Below are positions 9,201-17,685 of a stretch of 64,000 bases of DNA, piece by piece; positions within the stretch are counted from its first letter, which is position 1, and each line of letters starts with the position of its first letter. The stretch is from CAVTOA01 sp963736285 (GTDB taxonomy: Bacteria > Actinomycetota > Actinomycetes > Mycobacteriales > QHCE01). The DNA lies in assembly GCA_963736285.1 (NCBI GenBank), contig CAVTOA010000003.1, positions 744,001-808,000 of the forward strand, in the 5' to 3' direction. The notes below the pieces were generated by a model. That model saw only the letters and a list, made by a program, of their open reading frames with translations, did not search any database and was not told where the DNA came from. Position numbers and translations under genes: made by a program.

Positions 9201-10008
9201 CAGCACGATTACCGGAAACCCCGCCCTCGCTGACAAAAGCGCCAGCAAGCACCGCTGCCTCAATAGAGTCGAGGCTTGGTGCCCCAATCTCGTCACGAGC
9301 GACTCGCTGCATCGCCACCCGGTCGCCTGGACGAATCTCTTCTAATAGTTTCCACAGCAGAGTCGGGACGCCAGCGATGTTGGCCAGGCACAGCACTGGA
9401 TGGTTACGGGTAGCAGTGAGGCGGTATCCGACTGTCGTTGTCAACGAGAGCGTTGGATGCTCACCGGAATGAAAAAGTTTAGACGCTCGGGTCGGATCGC
9501 CATTGCGATCAATAACCTTGAGGTCTATTTCATTGTCAGTATTTGGCTCCGCGCCTGGAACGATCTGATCGATCTGAACAGTCCCATCTGCGGTACGGAT
9601 AAGAGTGTCCCCGGTAACGCAGTACCGCATCGCAGCGGCTGGGTCATTGCCCGGAGAGCCAAAGTTGCCGTTGCCATCGATGAGCGGGTAGCGCAATGAC
9701 CACGGTTGGGCCATGCGCACCAGCGCGTCATAAATGGACGAGTCGCCATGGGGGTGGAACTGCCCCATGACGTCGCCCACTACCCGCGAACACTTGACGT
9801 ATCCACGATCGGGTCGGTAACCGCCGTCGTACATGCCGTACAAAATTTTGCGATGTACCGGCTTGAGGCCATCCCGCACGTCGGGTAGCGCACGCCCGAC
9901 AATGACACTCATCGCGTAGTCGAGATAGCTGCGTTGCATCTCAACTTCGATGCCGACAGGCTCAATGCTTTCGCCGGACGATCCGGACGAAACGGTCGTT
10001 TCGGTCAC
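6262..10008 (-). CDS. gyrA: DNA gyrase subunit A with in-frame intein
   Basis: The 1248-residue precursor comprises an 828-residue GyrA extein interrupted by a 420-residue intein at residues 130-549. GyrA cuts and rejoins DNA in the A2B2 gyrase that introduces negative supercoils. The extein starts with IEVEMQRSYLDYAMSVIVGR, then DGLKPVHRKILYGM, and the quinolone-pocket region GQFHPHGDSSIYDALVRMAQ. The catalytic tyrosine is Y129 in NDPAAAMRY. After the intein the sequence resumes TECRLHPLAMEMLRDIDEE. The C-terminal beta-pinwheel holds the GyrA-box RSQRRGGKGVQG. Until the intein is spliced out the active tyrosine is separated from the rest of the domain, so splicing is required for function. 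It is preceded by a DnaA-box-rich spacer and followed by a one-base overlap with the DUF3566 gene. No frame break in 3.7 kb. Confidence 0.97.
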   Translation of the reverse strand: MTETTVSSGSSGESIEPVGIEVEMQRSYLDYAMSVIVGRALPDVRDGLKPVHRKILYGMYDGGYRPDRGYVKCSRVVGDVMGQFHPHGDSSIYDALVRMAQPWSLRYPLIDGNGNFGSPGNDPAAAMRYCVTGDTLIRTADGTVQIDQIVPGAEPNTDNEIDLKVIDRNGDPTRASKLFHSGEHPTLSLTTTVGYRLTATRNHPVLCLANIAGVPTLLWKLLEEIRPGDRVAMQRVARDEIGAPSLDSIEAAVLAGAFVSEGGVSGNRAGFNNIDHEFFLRVLGAYDAVVGGSRYVSERLIKSGSRLYELDVQDLSALQVSVLGEMVDKRSADKCVPSFVWQADPSVKRSFLQSLFEGDGSCSLLPRDTVQISYSTRSNRLAIEVQQLLLEFGVISRLCRYENGEIKIVITNRRDARFFAHKVGFLGRKQEKLERVLAEIPGTSTALSSDHVPFVADFLRDHGAERGTERDWLRRHNIDRTDRWERDREEILARVTNQEAWAVVEPLVDGRFYYAEVESITDAGVQPVYSLKVESDDHAFITNGFVSHNTECRLHPLAMEMLRDIDEETVDFGPNYDGRTQEPDILPSRFPNLLVNGSGGIAVGMATNIPPHNLREVAAAVQWCLEHHEASPEETLDAVIGLVKGPDFPTGALIVGTSGIESAYRTGRGSIRMRSVVEIEEDRRGRTQLVVSELPYQVNPDNLAERVADLVKEGKLGGIADIRDESSGRTGQRLVIVLKRDAVAKVVLNNLYKHTQLQESFGVNMLAIVDGVPRTLNLAEMVRLYVTHQIEVIIRRTRYRLRKKEERAHILRGLLKALDAIDEVIALIRASNTVDEARVGLIRLLEIDEIQANAILEMQLRRLAALERQKIVDEYDQLMREIAGLQAILASDERQRQLVSTELAEIVAKNGDDRRTTIVPFDGDVSMEDLIAREDVVVTITRTGYAKRTKVDLYRSQRRGGKGVQGAALKQDDIVAHFFVCSTHDWILFFTNKGRVYRVKAYELPEANRTARGQHVANLLAFQPDEHIAQVIEIRDYSVAPYLVLSTKRGLVKKTRLEDFDSNRQGGIIAVNLRDDDELMGAALINAEDDLLLVSKHAQAIRFNASDDALRPMGRATSGVIGMRFVDGDELLAMEVVRDGLEVLIATEGGFAKRTPIEEYPVQGRGGKGVITAKIVTKRGGLVGALAVSSEEELFAITSNGGVIRTPVKPVRRTRDRNTMGVKLMDLPKGVTLVAIARNADEPEGQDE
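8362..9621 (-). mobile_element. GyrA intein, full length with LAGLIDADG endonuclease
   Basis: The 420-residue intein begins with Cys (CVTGDTLIRTADGTVQIDQI, block A) and ends FITNGFVSHN followed by Thr (block G plus +1 residue). It has the block B motif TRNHPVLCL. Between the splicing halves lies a homing endonuclease with two LAGLIDADG helices, LAGAFVSEGG (about intein residue 125) and LQSLFEGDGS (about 233). Insertion directly after the catalytic Tyr of GyrA is the known GyrA site of mycobacterial inteins. The splicing motifs are close to those of the Mycobacterium xenopi GyrA mini-intein, but that one lacks the endonuclease. All splice residues (C1, block B H, penultimate H, terminal N, +1 T) are present. 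Confidence 0.95.
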
Positions 10009-10022
10009 TAGTTACCTTCCAC

Positions 10023-10052
10023 TGTGGAGAATCCTGTGGATACTGTGGACAA
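10023..10052. promoter_or_regulatory. Cluster of DnaA-box-like 9-mers between gyrB and gyrA
   Basis: The 84-base spacer between gyrB and gyrA holds three phased TGTGGA words on the plus strand: TGTGGAGAA at 10023, TGTGGATAC at 10035 and TGTGGACAA at 10044. The last is the exact reverse complement of TTGTCCACA, the actinobacterial DnaA box. This may let DnaA influence gyrA transcription; that role is inference. Confidence 0.45.
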
Positions 10053-10092
10053 AGTCGCTATCGCGTTGCGAGTTGCAGACCTCGAATCGGCA

Positions 10093-12154
10093 TCAAATGT
10101 CCAAGAAACGAACATCTTTTGCGTTTTGCTGAATAAATAGCCGCCGTGCGTCTACGTCCTCGCCCATGAGCACACTGAACAGTTCGTCGGCGGTAGCGGC
10201 ATCGTCCAAAGTGACCTGAAGCAAAGTACGCGAGGCCGGGTTCATCGTAGTTTCCCACAGCTCCGGGTAGTTCATCTCGCCCAGACCCTTGAAGCGTTGG
10301 ATGTCGTCTGGCTTGGCCTTGGGGTTCTTCTCTTGCCGCAGGGTTATCAAGCCGTCGCGCTCGCGATCACTAAACGCATACTGGGCATCGTCGCCCTTTT
10401 TATTCCACTTGATTTTGTACAGCGGCGGCTGTGCCAAGTACACATGACCCAGCTCAACCAGAGGGCGCATAAACCGGAACAACAACGTAAGCAGCAGCGT
10501 ACGAATATGCTGACCGTCCACATCGGCGTCTGCCATCAACACGATCTTGTGATAGCGCAACTTCTCGATGTCGAACTCTTCGTGAATCCCGGTGCCAAGC
10601 GCGGTGATGAGCGCCTGCACCTCATTGTTCTTTAGCACCTTGTCGATCCGGGCTTTCTCGACGTTGAGAATCTTGCCGCGAATCGGGAGGATCGCCTGGG
10701 TTCTCGGATCGCGGCCCTGTTTGGCCGAACCACCCGCCGAGTCACCCTCCACAATGTAGAGCTCACACTCTCGCGGATCAGTGGATTGGCAGTCCGCAAG
10801 CTTGCCGGGCATGGAGTTGGAGTCCAGCGCGTTCTTTCGCCGCGCCAGCTTCCGAGCTTGCTGTGCGGCCACCCGCGCCCTAGCTGCCTGGCTTGCCTTC
10901 GTAATTACGACCCGAGCTTCAGCTGGATTACGTTCAAACCAGTCCGAAAGCCAATCGTTGCAGATCTTCTGAACGAACGACTTAGCCTCAGTGTTACCCA
11001 GCTTGGTCTTCGTCTGCCCTTCGAATTGAGGCTCGGCCAGCTTGATCGACACTGATCGCGGCTAGGCCCTCTCGAATGTCGTCGCCGGTAAGGTTGTCCT
11101 CGTTGTTCTTGAGCAGCTTCTTGTCGCGTGCGTACCGATTAACGATACTGGTAAGTGAGGTGCGGAAACCCTCGTCGTGGGTGCCACCTTCGAGAGTGTT
11201 AATCGTGTTGGCGAACGAGTAGATCGACTCTGAGTAGCCCTCGTTCCACTGCATCGCCACTTCAACCGCGATGCCTTTGCCTTCGCCGGCGAACTCAATA
11301 ACCGACTTATGGATTGGGCTTTTCTTTCCGTTGAGGTGCCGAACGAAATCAGCGATCCCGTCCTTGTACTGGTACGTGACTTCAGTCGGTTTGTCGGCCG
11401 ATTTATCGCTAGGAGTCTCGCCTGCCACCTCAGGAGCCTTGGCGCGACGCTCATCCCGCAACACCATGGTGAGCCCACGGTTCAGGAACGCCATCTCCTG
11501 CATACGTCGCGCAATGGTGTCGAAGTGATAGGTCGTGGTTTCAAAAATCGTGGGGTCGGCCCAGAACGTCAATGTAGTTCCGTGTTCTTTCGTGGGCTTG
11601 ACCTTGCGCAGTGGAGCGGCGGGCTTGCTGTTTTCGTAGGGCTGGAACCACACGCTGCCGCCTACCTTGATCTCCACTTCTAGCCTGGAAGACAGAGCGT
11701 TAACAACCGAGACTCCGACACCATGTAGACCACCAGAAACGGCATAAGAGTCGCTGTCGAACTTTCCGCCCGCATGAAGAGTGGTCAGCACTAGTTCCAC
11801 CGCTGGCCGCTTCTCGACGGGATGCATGTCGACCGGAATGCCACGGCCGTTATCCCGCACTCGCACGCCGCCATCTGCCAGCAATGTGACCTCAACCGTG
11901 TCGCAATAGCCGGCCATCGCCTCGTCGACTGAGTTGTCGACTACTTCCTGCACGAGATGATGGAGACCGCGTTCACCGGTGGAGCCGATGTACATGCCAG
12001 GCCGTTTTCGTACCGCCTCGAGGCCCTCTAGCACCGTGATAGAGCTTGCGCTGTAACCCGCTTTTTTCGCGCCGGGTTTGTCTGTCGCCACTAATTCAGC
12101 CGCTTCCTGCCACCTCGGGTGACCGTTGGGCATACAAAAACCCCGGGTGCTCAC
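10093..12154 (-). CDS. gyrB: DNA gyrase subunit B, frame broken
   Basis: GyrB is the ATPase subunit of gyrase. The N-terminal part has SSITVLEGLEAVRKRPGMYI, the ATP-site VVDNSVDEAMAGYC, DNGRGIPVDMHP and GGLHGVGVSVVNALS. It runs in frame to REGLAAIS. The rest follows in the +1 frame as SIKLAEPQFEGQTKTKLGN, the TOPRIM motif LYIVEGDSAGGSAKQGRDP, and MADADVDGQHI. One extra base at about 11053 (ATC-A-GTG-TCG on the coding strand) explains the break exactly and leaves the conserved spacing intact. Because the gene is essential, a sequence error is most likely. The start is uncertain: GTG at 12154 gives about 25 extra residues before the conserved core, and downstream ATG or GTG codons (12133, about 12090) are alternatives. 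Confidence 0.93.
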
Positions 12155-12549
12155 ACTCTCTCATCGAGCAATCAGAGGCCGTACGCGCTGAGGTACTCAT
12201 GACATGGTAGCGACCCCACACTGGTCGCCGGTGCATTGACCCACCTGAAACCGTCGCTCTCCCGTTTACGGCCTCCGCCAGTAGGGGGGCACTGAGGGAA
12301 CTAGGTATTTTCGGCTATTGGCAGAATGGATCCGCAGGACACCATCCGTGCGACACGAACTCCGAACACGACCTTCTACACTGCTAACTCTCTGTCAACA
12401 CTTATTGTTGCCGGCAGCTGGGGTGTGTTTTCGGGTTACCGTGAGTAGCCTACGTCTCAGCTTTTTCGTACCACGAAACACCATGAAATGCCGCAGGCGA
12501 TCGGGCAGCCCACGGCCAACTTGGTTACGACGACCAGGAAGGTTGAAGA
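12155..12549. promoter_or_regulatory. Divergent spacer between gyrB and the prim-pol-like gene
   Basis: This 395-base spacer separates gyrB (minus) from the gene at 12550 (plus), so it must hold promoters for both. I see no convincing conserved gene in either strand and no DnaA box. A purine-rich AGGAAGGTTGAAGA stretch just before 12550 is the ribosome site of the plus-strand gene. Confidence 0.4.
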
Positions 12550-13227
12550 ATGGCCGCTGCCACCGCACGCTCCGCAATCGCGGCAATGCGCGATCGTTGG
12601 AACAAGTGGCTGGGACCCGACAGCCGCTATCGCCGGCACCTACGCAAAGCCGCGCTGGAATGCGTGGATCACGGCTGGCCCGTCGTTCCTGGGTCCTGGT
12701 GGTCGGCGTCGGCGGGGCGCCACGTGTGCGACATCCCAGGGTGCCTGGCTGCGGGCCTTCACCCAGCGGCAAGCGAGGTCGGGCCGGTTTCACCACTTAG
12801 TCCGCTAGCCAACTTGGCCGACTACGCCCTTTCCACCCGCCAACTTGTTACCGAACGTTGGGCCAAAAATGCCTACACGGTGCTCTTAGCAACGGGCGCA
12901 TCCGTCAATGTCATTGAACTGCCCGCAGCGCTGGTGCAAGGCGATGCCGCTAGTGAGCTATGGCGCATTCCCGGCCCCATCGCCAGTCTGAATGGCACGG
13001 TTTATCTGTTTACATCCGATATCTCGGATGACCTTGCTGAGCCATTCGCCGCGAATGACCTTGCCCAAGCCGGTGTAGTTCTTCATCGAGCCGGATCGTG
13101 GGTGCCCATCCCGCCTAGCGTCACCAGCGGTCATCCGACAGTCTGGCTGTGTCGACCGCAAGAGGTTCAGTGGCGCCTTCCAGATCCGACGACACTCCTC
13201 GTAGTGATCCACCGCATCGTGAACTGA
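12550..13227 (+). CDS. Prim-pol-like N-terminal domain protein, divergent in active site
   Basis: A 225-residue protein of the actinobacterial family usually annotated as bifunctional DNA primase/polymerase. The AALECVDHGWPVVPGSWW stretch (about residues 35-51) matches the ALxxAxxGWPVxPG opening of archaeo-eukaryotic prim-pol domains. The paired cysteines of HVCDIPGCLAAGLHPA also fit, since many members have a short C-x4-C segment there. I cannot see the DxD metal-binding pair, and the rest is divergent (VIELPAALVQGDAA, and later VPIPPSVTSGHPTVWL), so polymerase activity is doubtful. The gene is on the opposite strand to its neighbours and separates dciA from gyrB, which are usually adjacent. 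A good ribosome site (AGGAAGG) precedes the ATG. Confidence 0.6.
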   Translation: MAAATARSAIAAMRDRWNKWLGPDSRYRRHLRKAALECVDHGWPVVPGSWWSASAGRHVCDIPGCLAAGLHPAASEVGPVSPLSPLANLADYALSTRQLVTERWAKNAYTVLLATGASVNVIELPAALVQGDAASELWRIPGPIASLNGTVYLFTSDISDDLAEPFAANDLAQAGVVLHRAGSWVPIPPSVTSGHPTVWLCRPQEVQWRLPDPTTLLVVIHRIVN

Positions 13228-13256
13228 AGGCCGCGGGCTAAGACCACAGTCGGCCA

Positions 13257-13808
13257 CTATCCGTAGGTATCCCCTGGGCCGGGACCCGGCACCGACCGTG
13301 GTCCACGCTTCCAACTAGGGCCCACGGGGCCATGAACCTTGATCGAGGTAACAACGCCCTGACCTATCTCACCGCGCAGCCGTGTCAGCAATTTTCCGAC
13401 GAGAAGCCGCAGCTGGGTAGCCCACGCCGTGGACTCTGCCTGAACCACAAGCTCACCCTCACGCAACGACACTGGCTGACACTTTTCCGCAATGTCCGAG
13501 CCAACCAATTGTTCCCAGGAACCAAAGACAGTTCCCTCGGCGGCCGGGCGTTCCCATCCACGGTCAGCGATCAATCGCGACACCAATGCACCCAACAGCT
13601 GCGGATCTCGCGGGTCTGCGGCCGCTCCGCTATAGCCCCCTCTTCGAGCATCACGGGCCGCGCTATCTGGCGCTTTCGACGCGCCAGTTCTGCGGCGGTG
13701 CGAGCCTTGAGGCGCCCGATTTGCCCGTGCTGCCTCTAGCGCCGCCCGCGCTAGAGCAGGTCCAGCCCGCGTTGGCTTCTCGGTTGTTTTCTCCTCGTCA
13801 TCGGACAC
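13257..13808 (-). CDS. dciA: DciA/DUF721-family helicase operator
   Basis: The protein corresponds to Rv0004 and its relatives between recF and gyrB. The first ~90 residues are charged and Ala-rich, followed by the DUF721 domain from LLGALVSRLIADRGWE through GSWEQLVGSDIAEKCQPV to LVVQAESTAWATQLRLL, which matches the WxxxVGxxIAxHxxPxxl-to-STAWATQLrll pattern. DciA-type proteins assist loading of the replicative helicase DnaB (itself encoded at 51.5 kb here). I place the start at the GTG at 13808, which has a GAGGTG ribosome site and overlaps the recF stop by 11 bases; a longer reading to 13865 would run far into recF. Confidence 0.85.
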   Translation of the reverse strand: MSDDEEKTTEKPTRAGPALARAALEAARANRAPQGSHRRRTGASKAPDSAARDARRGGYSGAAADPRDPQLLGALVSRLIADRGWERPAAEGTVFGSWEQLVGSDIAEKCQPVSLREGELVVQAESTAWATQLRLLVGKLLTRLRGEIGQGVVTSIKVHGPVGPSWKRGPRSVPGPGPGDTYG

Positions 13809-15006
13809 GTCGCACCTCGCCGAAGGCCACATCGAAGCGTGCACCATGCAAGGCGTCAGGTACATCGTCGGCTACCGCAGCGGTGATGAGCACTTGACTC
13901 GCATCGGTGACCAATTCAGCCAAGCGGGAACGACGGGCCGCGTCTAGTTCCGCGAAAACGTCATCAAGGATGAGCACTGGCTCACCGCCATCCTCGGCAA
14001 GTAGCTCGTAGCTGGCGAGCCGCAACGCTAACGCGAACGACCAGCTTTCGCCGTGGCTGGCGTATCCTTTCGCGGGAAAATCCCCGAGTGTAAGCAGCAG
14101 ATCGTCACGGTGTGGCCCGACTAACGTGATCCCCCGTTCCACCTCAGTGGGTCTGGCCCGCGCCAAGGCAGCAAGTACTTGGGCTGTCAACACCTCTTTA
14201 TCCGCAGAAAAGCCCTGCTGCTCTGCCGAACGATCCGGGGCGAACGTCGCCTGGTCGCCATGACCACTCCGCCCCGCCCCACGCCACGGTTCAGGATGCT
14301 CCGAAATGGACGAACGGTAAACCATCGTGGCGTTTCCTTTGCCGTTACTCACAGAGTCGTAGGCCTTCGCCACATGAGGAGTGAGGCCCGCCACCAGCTC
14401 AACTCGTCCAGCTAACAACTGTGCCGCCAACTCAGCGAGGTGGCCATCCCACGCATCCAATGTGCGCAGGTCACCACTGGACCCCGAGCGTCGCGCCATA
14501 CCCGCTGTCTTCAGCAACGCATTGCGTTGTTTAAGCACACGGTCGTAATCGGCACGGATACCGGCAAACCTCGGCGAGCGCGACACCAAAAGATCGTCCA
14601 AGAACAGGCGACGTTCTTGCGGGTCGCCCCGAATTAATGCCAGGTCTTCTGGAGCAAACAACACCGTGCGAAGTGCGCCCAGAACATCTCGGGTGCGCGT
14701 CACCGGCGCCCGGTTAAGCCGGGCCCGATTTGCTTTGCCAGCAACGATTTCGAGCTCCACCAGTAACTCTCGTTGCTGATGTCGCACGCCACAGCGAACC
14801 ACTGCGCGATCGGCTCCAGCCCGGATCAGTGGTGCGTCTGCCGCCACTCGATGACTGCCTAAAGTGGAGACATAGCCAATCGCTTCGACCAGGTTGGTTT
14901 TGCCATGACCGTTTGGCCCCACGAACACGCTTGGACCAGGCTCCAGGTCTAAGGAGACACTCGAGTAGTTACGGAAGTCGGCCAGGGCTAGCCGTGGGAC
15001 AAACAT
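13798..15006 (-). CDS. recF: DNA replication/repair protein RecF
   Basis: RecF is an SMC-like ATPase that loads RecA at gaps with RecO and RecR. From the ATG at 15006 the 402-residue protein begins MFVPRLALADFRNYSSVSLD and has the Walker A motif VGPNGHGKTNLVEAI (about residue 33). The signature and Walker B regions are near the C-terminus (SHGESWSFALALRLASYELL, then EPVLILDDVFAELDAARRSR). The length is normal for the family. The start is placed at this ATG, nine bases past the gnd stop, because longer readings extend into gnd. It overlaps dciA by 11 bases, so these genes are likely transcribed together with gyrB's ancestral operon. Confidence 0.92.
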   Translation of the reverse strand: MFVPRLALADFRNYSSVSLDLEPGPSVFVGPNGHGKTNLVEAIGYVSTLGSHRVAADAPLIRAGADRAVVRCGVRHQQRELLVELEIVAGKANRARLNRAPVTRTRDVLGALRTVLFAPEDLALIRGDPQERRLFLDDLLVSRSPRFAGIRADYDRVLKQRNALLKTAGMARRSGSSGDLRTLDAWDGHLAELAAQLLAGRVELVAGLTPHVAKAYDSVSNGKGNATMVYRSSISEHPEPWRGAGRSGHGDQATFAPDRSAEQQGFSADKEVLTAQVLAALARARPTEVERGITLVGPHRDDLLLTLGDFPAKGYASHGESWSFALALRLASYELLAEDGGEPVLILDDVFAELDAARRSRLAELVTDASQVLITAAVADDVPDALHGARFDVAFGEVRRVR

Positions 15007-15014
15007 GTCGCCGT

Positions 15015-15947
15015 TTACGTGTCGGTGGTGTGGCCAGGACCGCCCGCACCGCTTTCCGCGGCTGACTGGCTCGCCGCGGTCACCGGATGGCCGCCAAATT
15101 GATTGCGCAACGCGGCGACGGCTTTCATTGCGGGAGAGTCTTCTTGCCGGGAGGAAAACCGAGCGAACAATGCGCCAGCGATGAGGGGCATGGGAACTGA
15201 GTGGTGAATCGCTTCTTCGACAGTCCACCGCCCCTCGCCGGAATCGTCGACGTAGCCCTTAATCGCGGCCAACTCTGGGTCTTGTTCCAGTGCGCGCACG
15301 AGGAGGTCGAGAAGCCACGAACGGACCACTGTGCCCTCAGTCCAACTTTTGAGTACTCCCGTGACATCAGCGACATTTTCGCTGGCGGCGAGTAGCTCAT
15401 ATCCCTCGGCGTACGCCTGCATAAGCCCGTACTCAATGCCGTTGTGCACCATCTTCGCAAAATGGCCAGCGCCGACCTTGCCAGCGTGCACAAAACCGGA
15501 ATCGCCAGCGGGTTTTAGCGCATCGAAGATCGGCCGCACTGTGGCCACGTCTTCAGCAGAGCCACCAGCCATGAGGGCGTAGCCATTTTTTAAACCCCAG
15601 ACACCGCCGGAAACACCCACATCTAAGAAACCCACACCGTTTCGGCCAAGCAGTTCAGCGTGAACCGCGTCGTCGGTGAACCGGGAGTTGCCGCCGTCGA
15701 TCACGACATCTCCGGCCGACAAGAGCCCCGCAAGCTCTCGAATGGTGGCACGAGTGGGTTCGCCGTGAGGAACCATCACCCAAATGACTTTAGTGGTGCC
15801 GTGAAGCCGCTGAACCAGCTCTTCTAGGTTTGCTACATCGCTTACAGCCTGATCACGGTCGTATCCGACCACCGTATGCCCGGCTTCGCGCAAACGTTCG
15901 CGCATGTTGCCGCCCATTTTACCGAGGCCGATAAGACCGATCTCCAC
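15015..15947 (-). CDS. gnd: 6-phosphogluconate dehydrogenase, short decarboxylating type
   Basis: The 310-residue enzyme oxidises and decarboxylates 6-phosphogluconate to ribulose 5-phosphate in the pentose phosphate pathway. It begins VEIGLIGLGKMGGNMRERL, a Rossmann GxGxMG motif. It continues with VIDGGNSRFTDD, the substrate-binding DVGVSGGVWGLKNGYALMAG, and the catalytic Lys in GHFAKMVHNGIEYGLMQAYA. The length is that of the short single-repeat class found between dnaN and recF in many actinomycetes. I chose the GTG at 15947 because GAGGAAGG lies five bases upstream. The gene has no direct link to replication; its position is a conserved linkage. Confidence 0.9.
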   Translation of the reverse strand: MEIGLIGLGKMGGNMRERLREAGHTVVGYDRDQAVSDVANLEELVQRLHGTTKVIWVMVPHGEPTRATIRELAGLLSAGDVVIDGGNSRFTDDAVHAELLGRNGVGFLDVGVSGGVWGLKNGYALMAGGSAEDVATVRPIFDALKPAGDSGFVHAGKVGAGHFAKMVHNGIEYGLMQAYAEGYELLAASENVADVTGVLKSWTEGTVVRSWLLDLLVRALEQDPELAAIKGYVDDSGEGRWTVEEAIHHSVPMPLIAGALFARFSSRQEDSPAMKAVAALRNQFGGHPVTAASQSAAESGAGGPGHTTDT

Positions 15948-15996
15948 GCTGACCTTCCTCACACACCTAGTACATCTTCCCAAAAAGGATTAAAGA

Positions 15997-17137
15997 TTAT
16001 TGCGAGAACCGAACGGGCATGAGCACGTATCGGTAGCTCGAGTCTTCAAAGTAGCCCTTCTCCTCGTCACCGATCGCCCCGGCCAGGACCGCTGGCTTGA
16101 GTGGATTGACGAACGAGAGCATCGCGGTCTCGGTTTCCACAGCTCCTAGCCCGTCGAGCAAGTAATCCGGGTTGAAGGCGATGGTGAGCTCATCCCCGGA
16201 ATAGTGTGCCTCCATCGACTCGGATGCTCGCGCGTCGTCCGTGTTACCAGCCTCAACTGTCAGTACGTCGTCGGCCAGGCTAAGCCGGACCGGTGTGTTG
16301 CGCTCGGCCACCAATGAAACCCGCTTGACGACCTCTGTCAGCCGGGCCACCGAGACTCTCGCTTGTGCGGCATAGGTCTCCGGCAAGAGCGATCTGACTT
16401 TCGGATATTCGCTGTCAAGCAAGCGAGTAGTCGTGCGTTTGCCCGCGCCAGAGAAACCGATAAGTCCGCCACCGGATTCTCCGTCGGACAAAGCGACAGC
16501 TACTTCCCCGCCCGCGCCCATCGCCTTCGCGGTCTCGGCCAATGTGCGCGCGGGTATGAGTGCATGGCGGCTCGTGTCGGCGCTGCCAGGGCGCCACGTG
16601 AGCTCGCGTATCGCCAAGCGGTAACGATCTGTGGCGAGCATGGATAGCCGCTCGCCATCCATCTCCATGTGCACTCCAGTGAGCATCGGCACGGTGTCGT
16701 CCCGACCAGCGGCAACCGCTACCTGTCGTACAGCTCCAGAAAACGCGGCCGCATCGATGGCGCCGGCAACGCTCGGCATCTCTGGTAGAGCTGGATAGTC
16801 CTCTACCGGCATTGTCGGCAAGTGTGAATCGCGCTGACCCACACACGATCTCGACCCGGGATTCGTTCGCGCTCACAGAAACCGGTCGCGCCGGCAACGC
16901 TCGGGTGATTTCAGCCAAGAGCCGGCCAGAAACGAGTGTTCTGCCCGAAGCCTGACCATGCACCCCAAGGCCGACGTGGGTGGACACCTCGTAATCAAAA
17001 CCAGAAACACCCAAGCGCTCGTTGTCTACCTCTAGCAGCAGCCCCGCCAATACGGGCATGGGAGGACGCGCCGGCAGGCTTTTAGCGGTCCATGCGACAG
17101 CGTCGGCCAACGCATCTCGTTCAACCTGGAATTTCAT
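15997..17137 (-). CDS. dnaN: DNA polymerase III beta sliding clamp, frame broken
   Basis: DnaN forms the dimeric ring that tethers polymerase III to DNA. The N-terminal segment begins MKFQVERDALADAVAWTAKS and reads to IVCGSARFTL. The rest is in the next frame, from LPTMPVEDYPALPEMP through LTGVHMEMDGERLSMLATDR, ATDRYRLAIRE and HLPTMPVEDY to the C-terminal hydrophobic cleft segment YRYVLMPVRFSQ. The end is the normal family terminus (VLMPVR). One extra base at about 16816-16822 accounts for the break. The combined length of about 380 residues is normal. Its start faces oriC, and dnaA lies on the other side of the origin. Confidence 0.92.
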
Positions 17138-17685
17138 GGACGTCTCCCCTTGGGCGAAGTGCGCTTTCTGCGGCAGCCACTAGATGGTTCCCGCCACGCG
17201 CTGCTGTGTCTAGTGCTCGCTCTGGTGTGCGCTGGTCGGGAACGATGCTGAAAGACAGCGTAAGCCCACGAAGTTTTCCCCAGAAAATCCAGCAGCCTAT
17301 GTCTGTGGATTTTTCTCCTTGTAGTAACTATAGGTAGTAGTCGTAGTAGCCATTGTGGATAGTGTGGATAACTGCCGTTTGAGCTGCTAAGCCGGGTTAG
17401 GAACCTGTGGATCGTATGTGCATAAACCCCTTGCTAGCTGTGGATGACTGTTAATAACTTATTGTTTTTCCACACTTATCCACACTTATCCACAGGTATC
17501 CACAGCGTTATCCCCAGTCTGTGCACAGGCCTTGTGGGCTTTGAATGGGTGGCTCTTCATCATCGATTGTGGCTTTTGCACAAGAAATACACAAGCAACG
17601 CACAGGTAATTAACAACTAATCCACAGCGTTATCCACAGGGTGTGGGTATAACAAAGGCGTAACTCGTATCACTTTTTGGGATGC
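17138..17685. other. oriC, chromosomal replication origin
   Basis: The 548-base spacer between dnaN and dnaA is dense in DnaA boxes. Perfect TTATCCACA boxes lie at 17476-17484, 17486-17494 and 17630-17638. A reverse perfect box, TGTGGATAA, is at 17363-17371. Near-perfect boxes include 17354, 17406, 17439, 17496, 17508 and 17618. An AT-rich stretch at 17450-17470 (TTAATAACTTATTGTTTTTCC in part) directly precedes the tandem pair and is a candidate unwinding element. Unusually, the preferred box here is TTATCCACA, the enterobacterial form, rather than the TTGTCCACA common in high-GC actinobacteria. Confidence 0.92.

Noticed and set aside
15007..15228. Longer N-terminus for RecF (ORF from 15228)
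   Set aside because: The extra residues run through the gnd 3' end and do not resemble RecF; the ATG at 15006 begins the standard MFVPRLALADFRNY core.
16415..16800. dnaN alternative-frame reading beyond the break
   Set aside because: After the break the first frame becomes non-conserved; the conserved clamp sequence is in the other frame, so the extension is a shadow.
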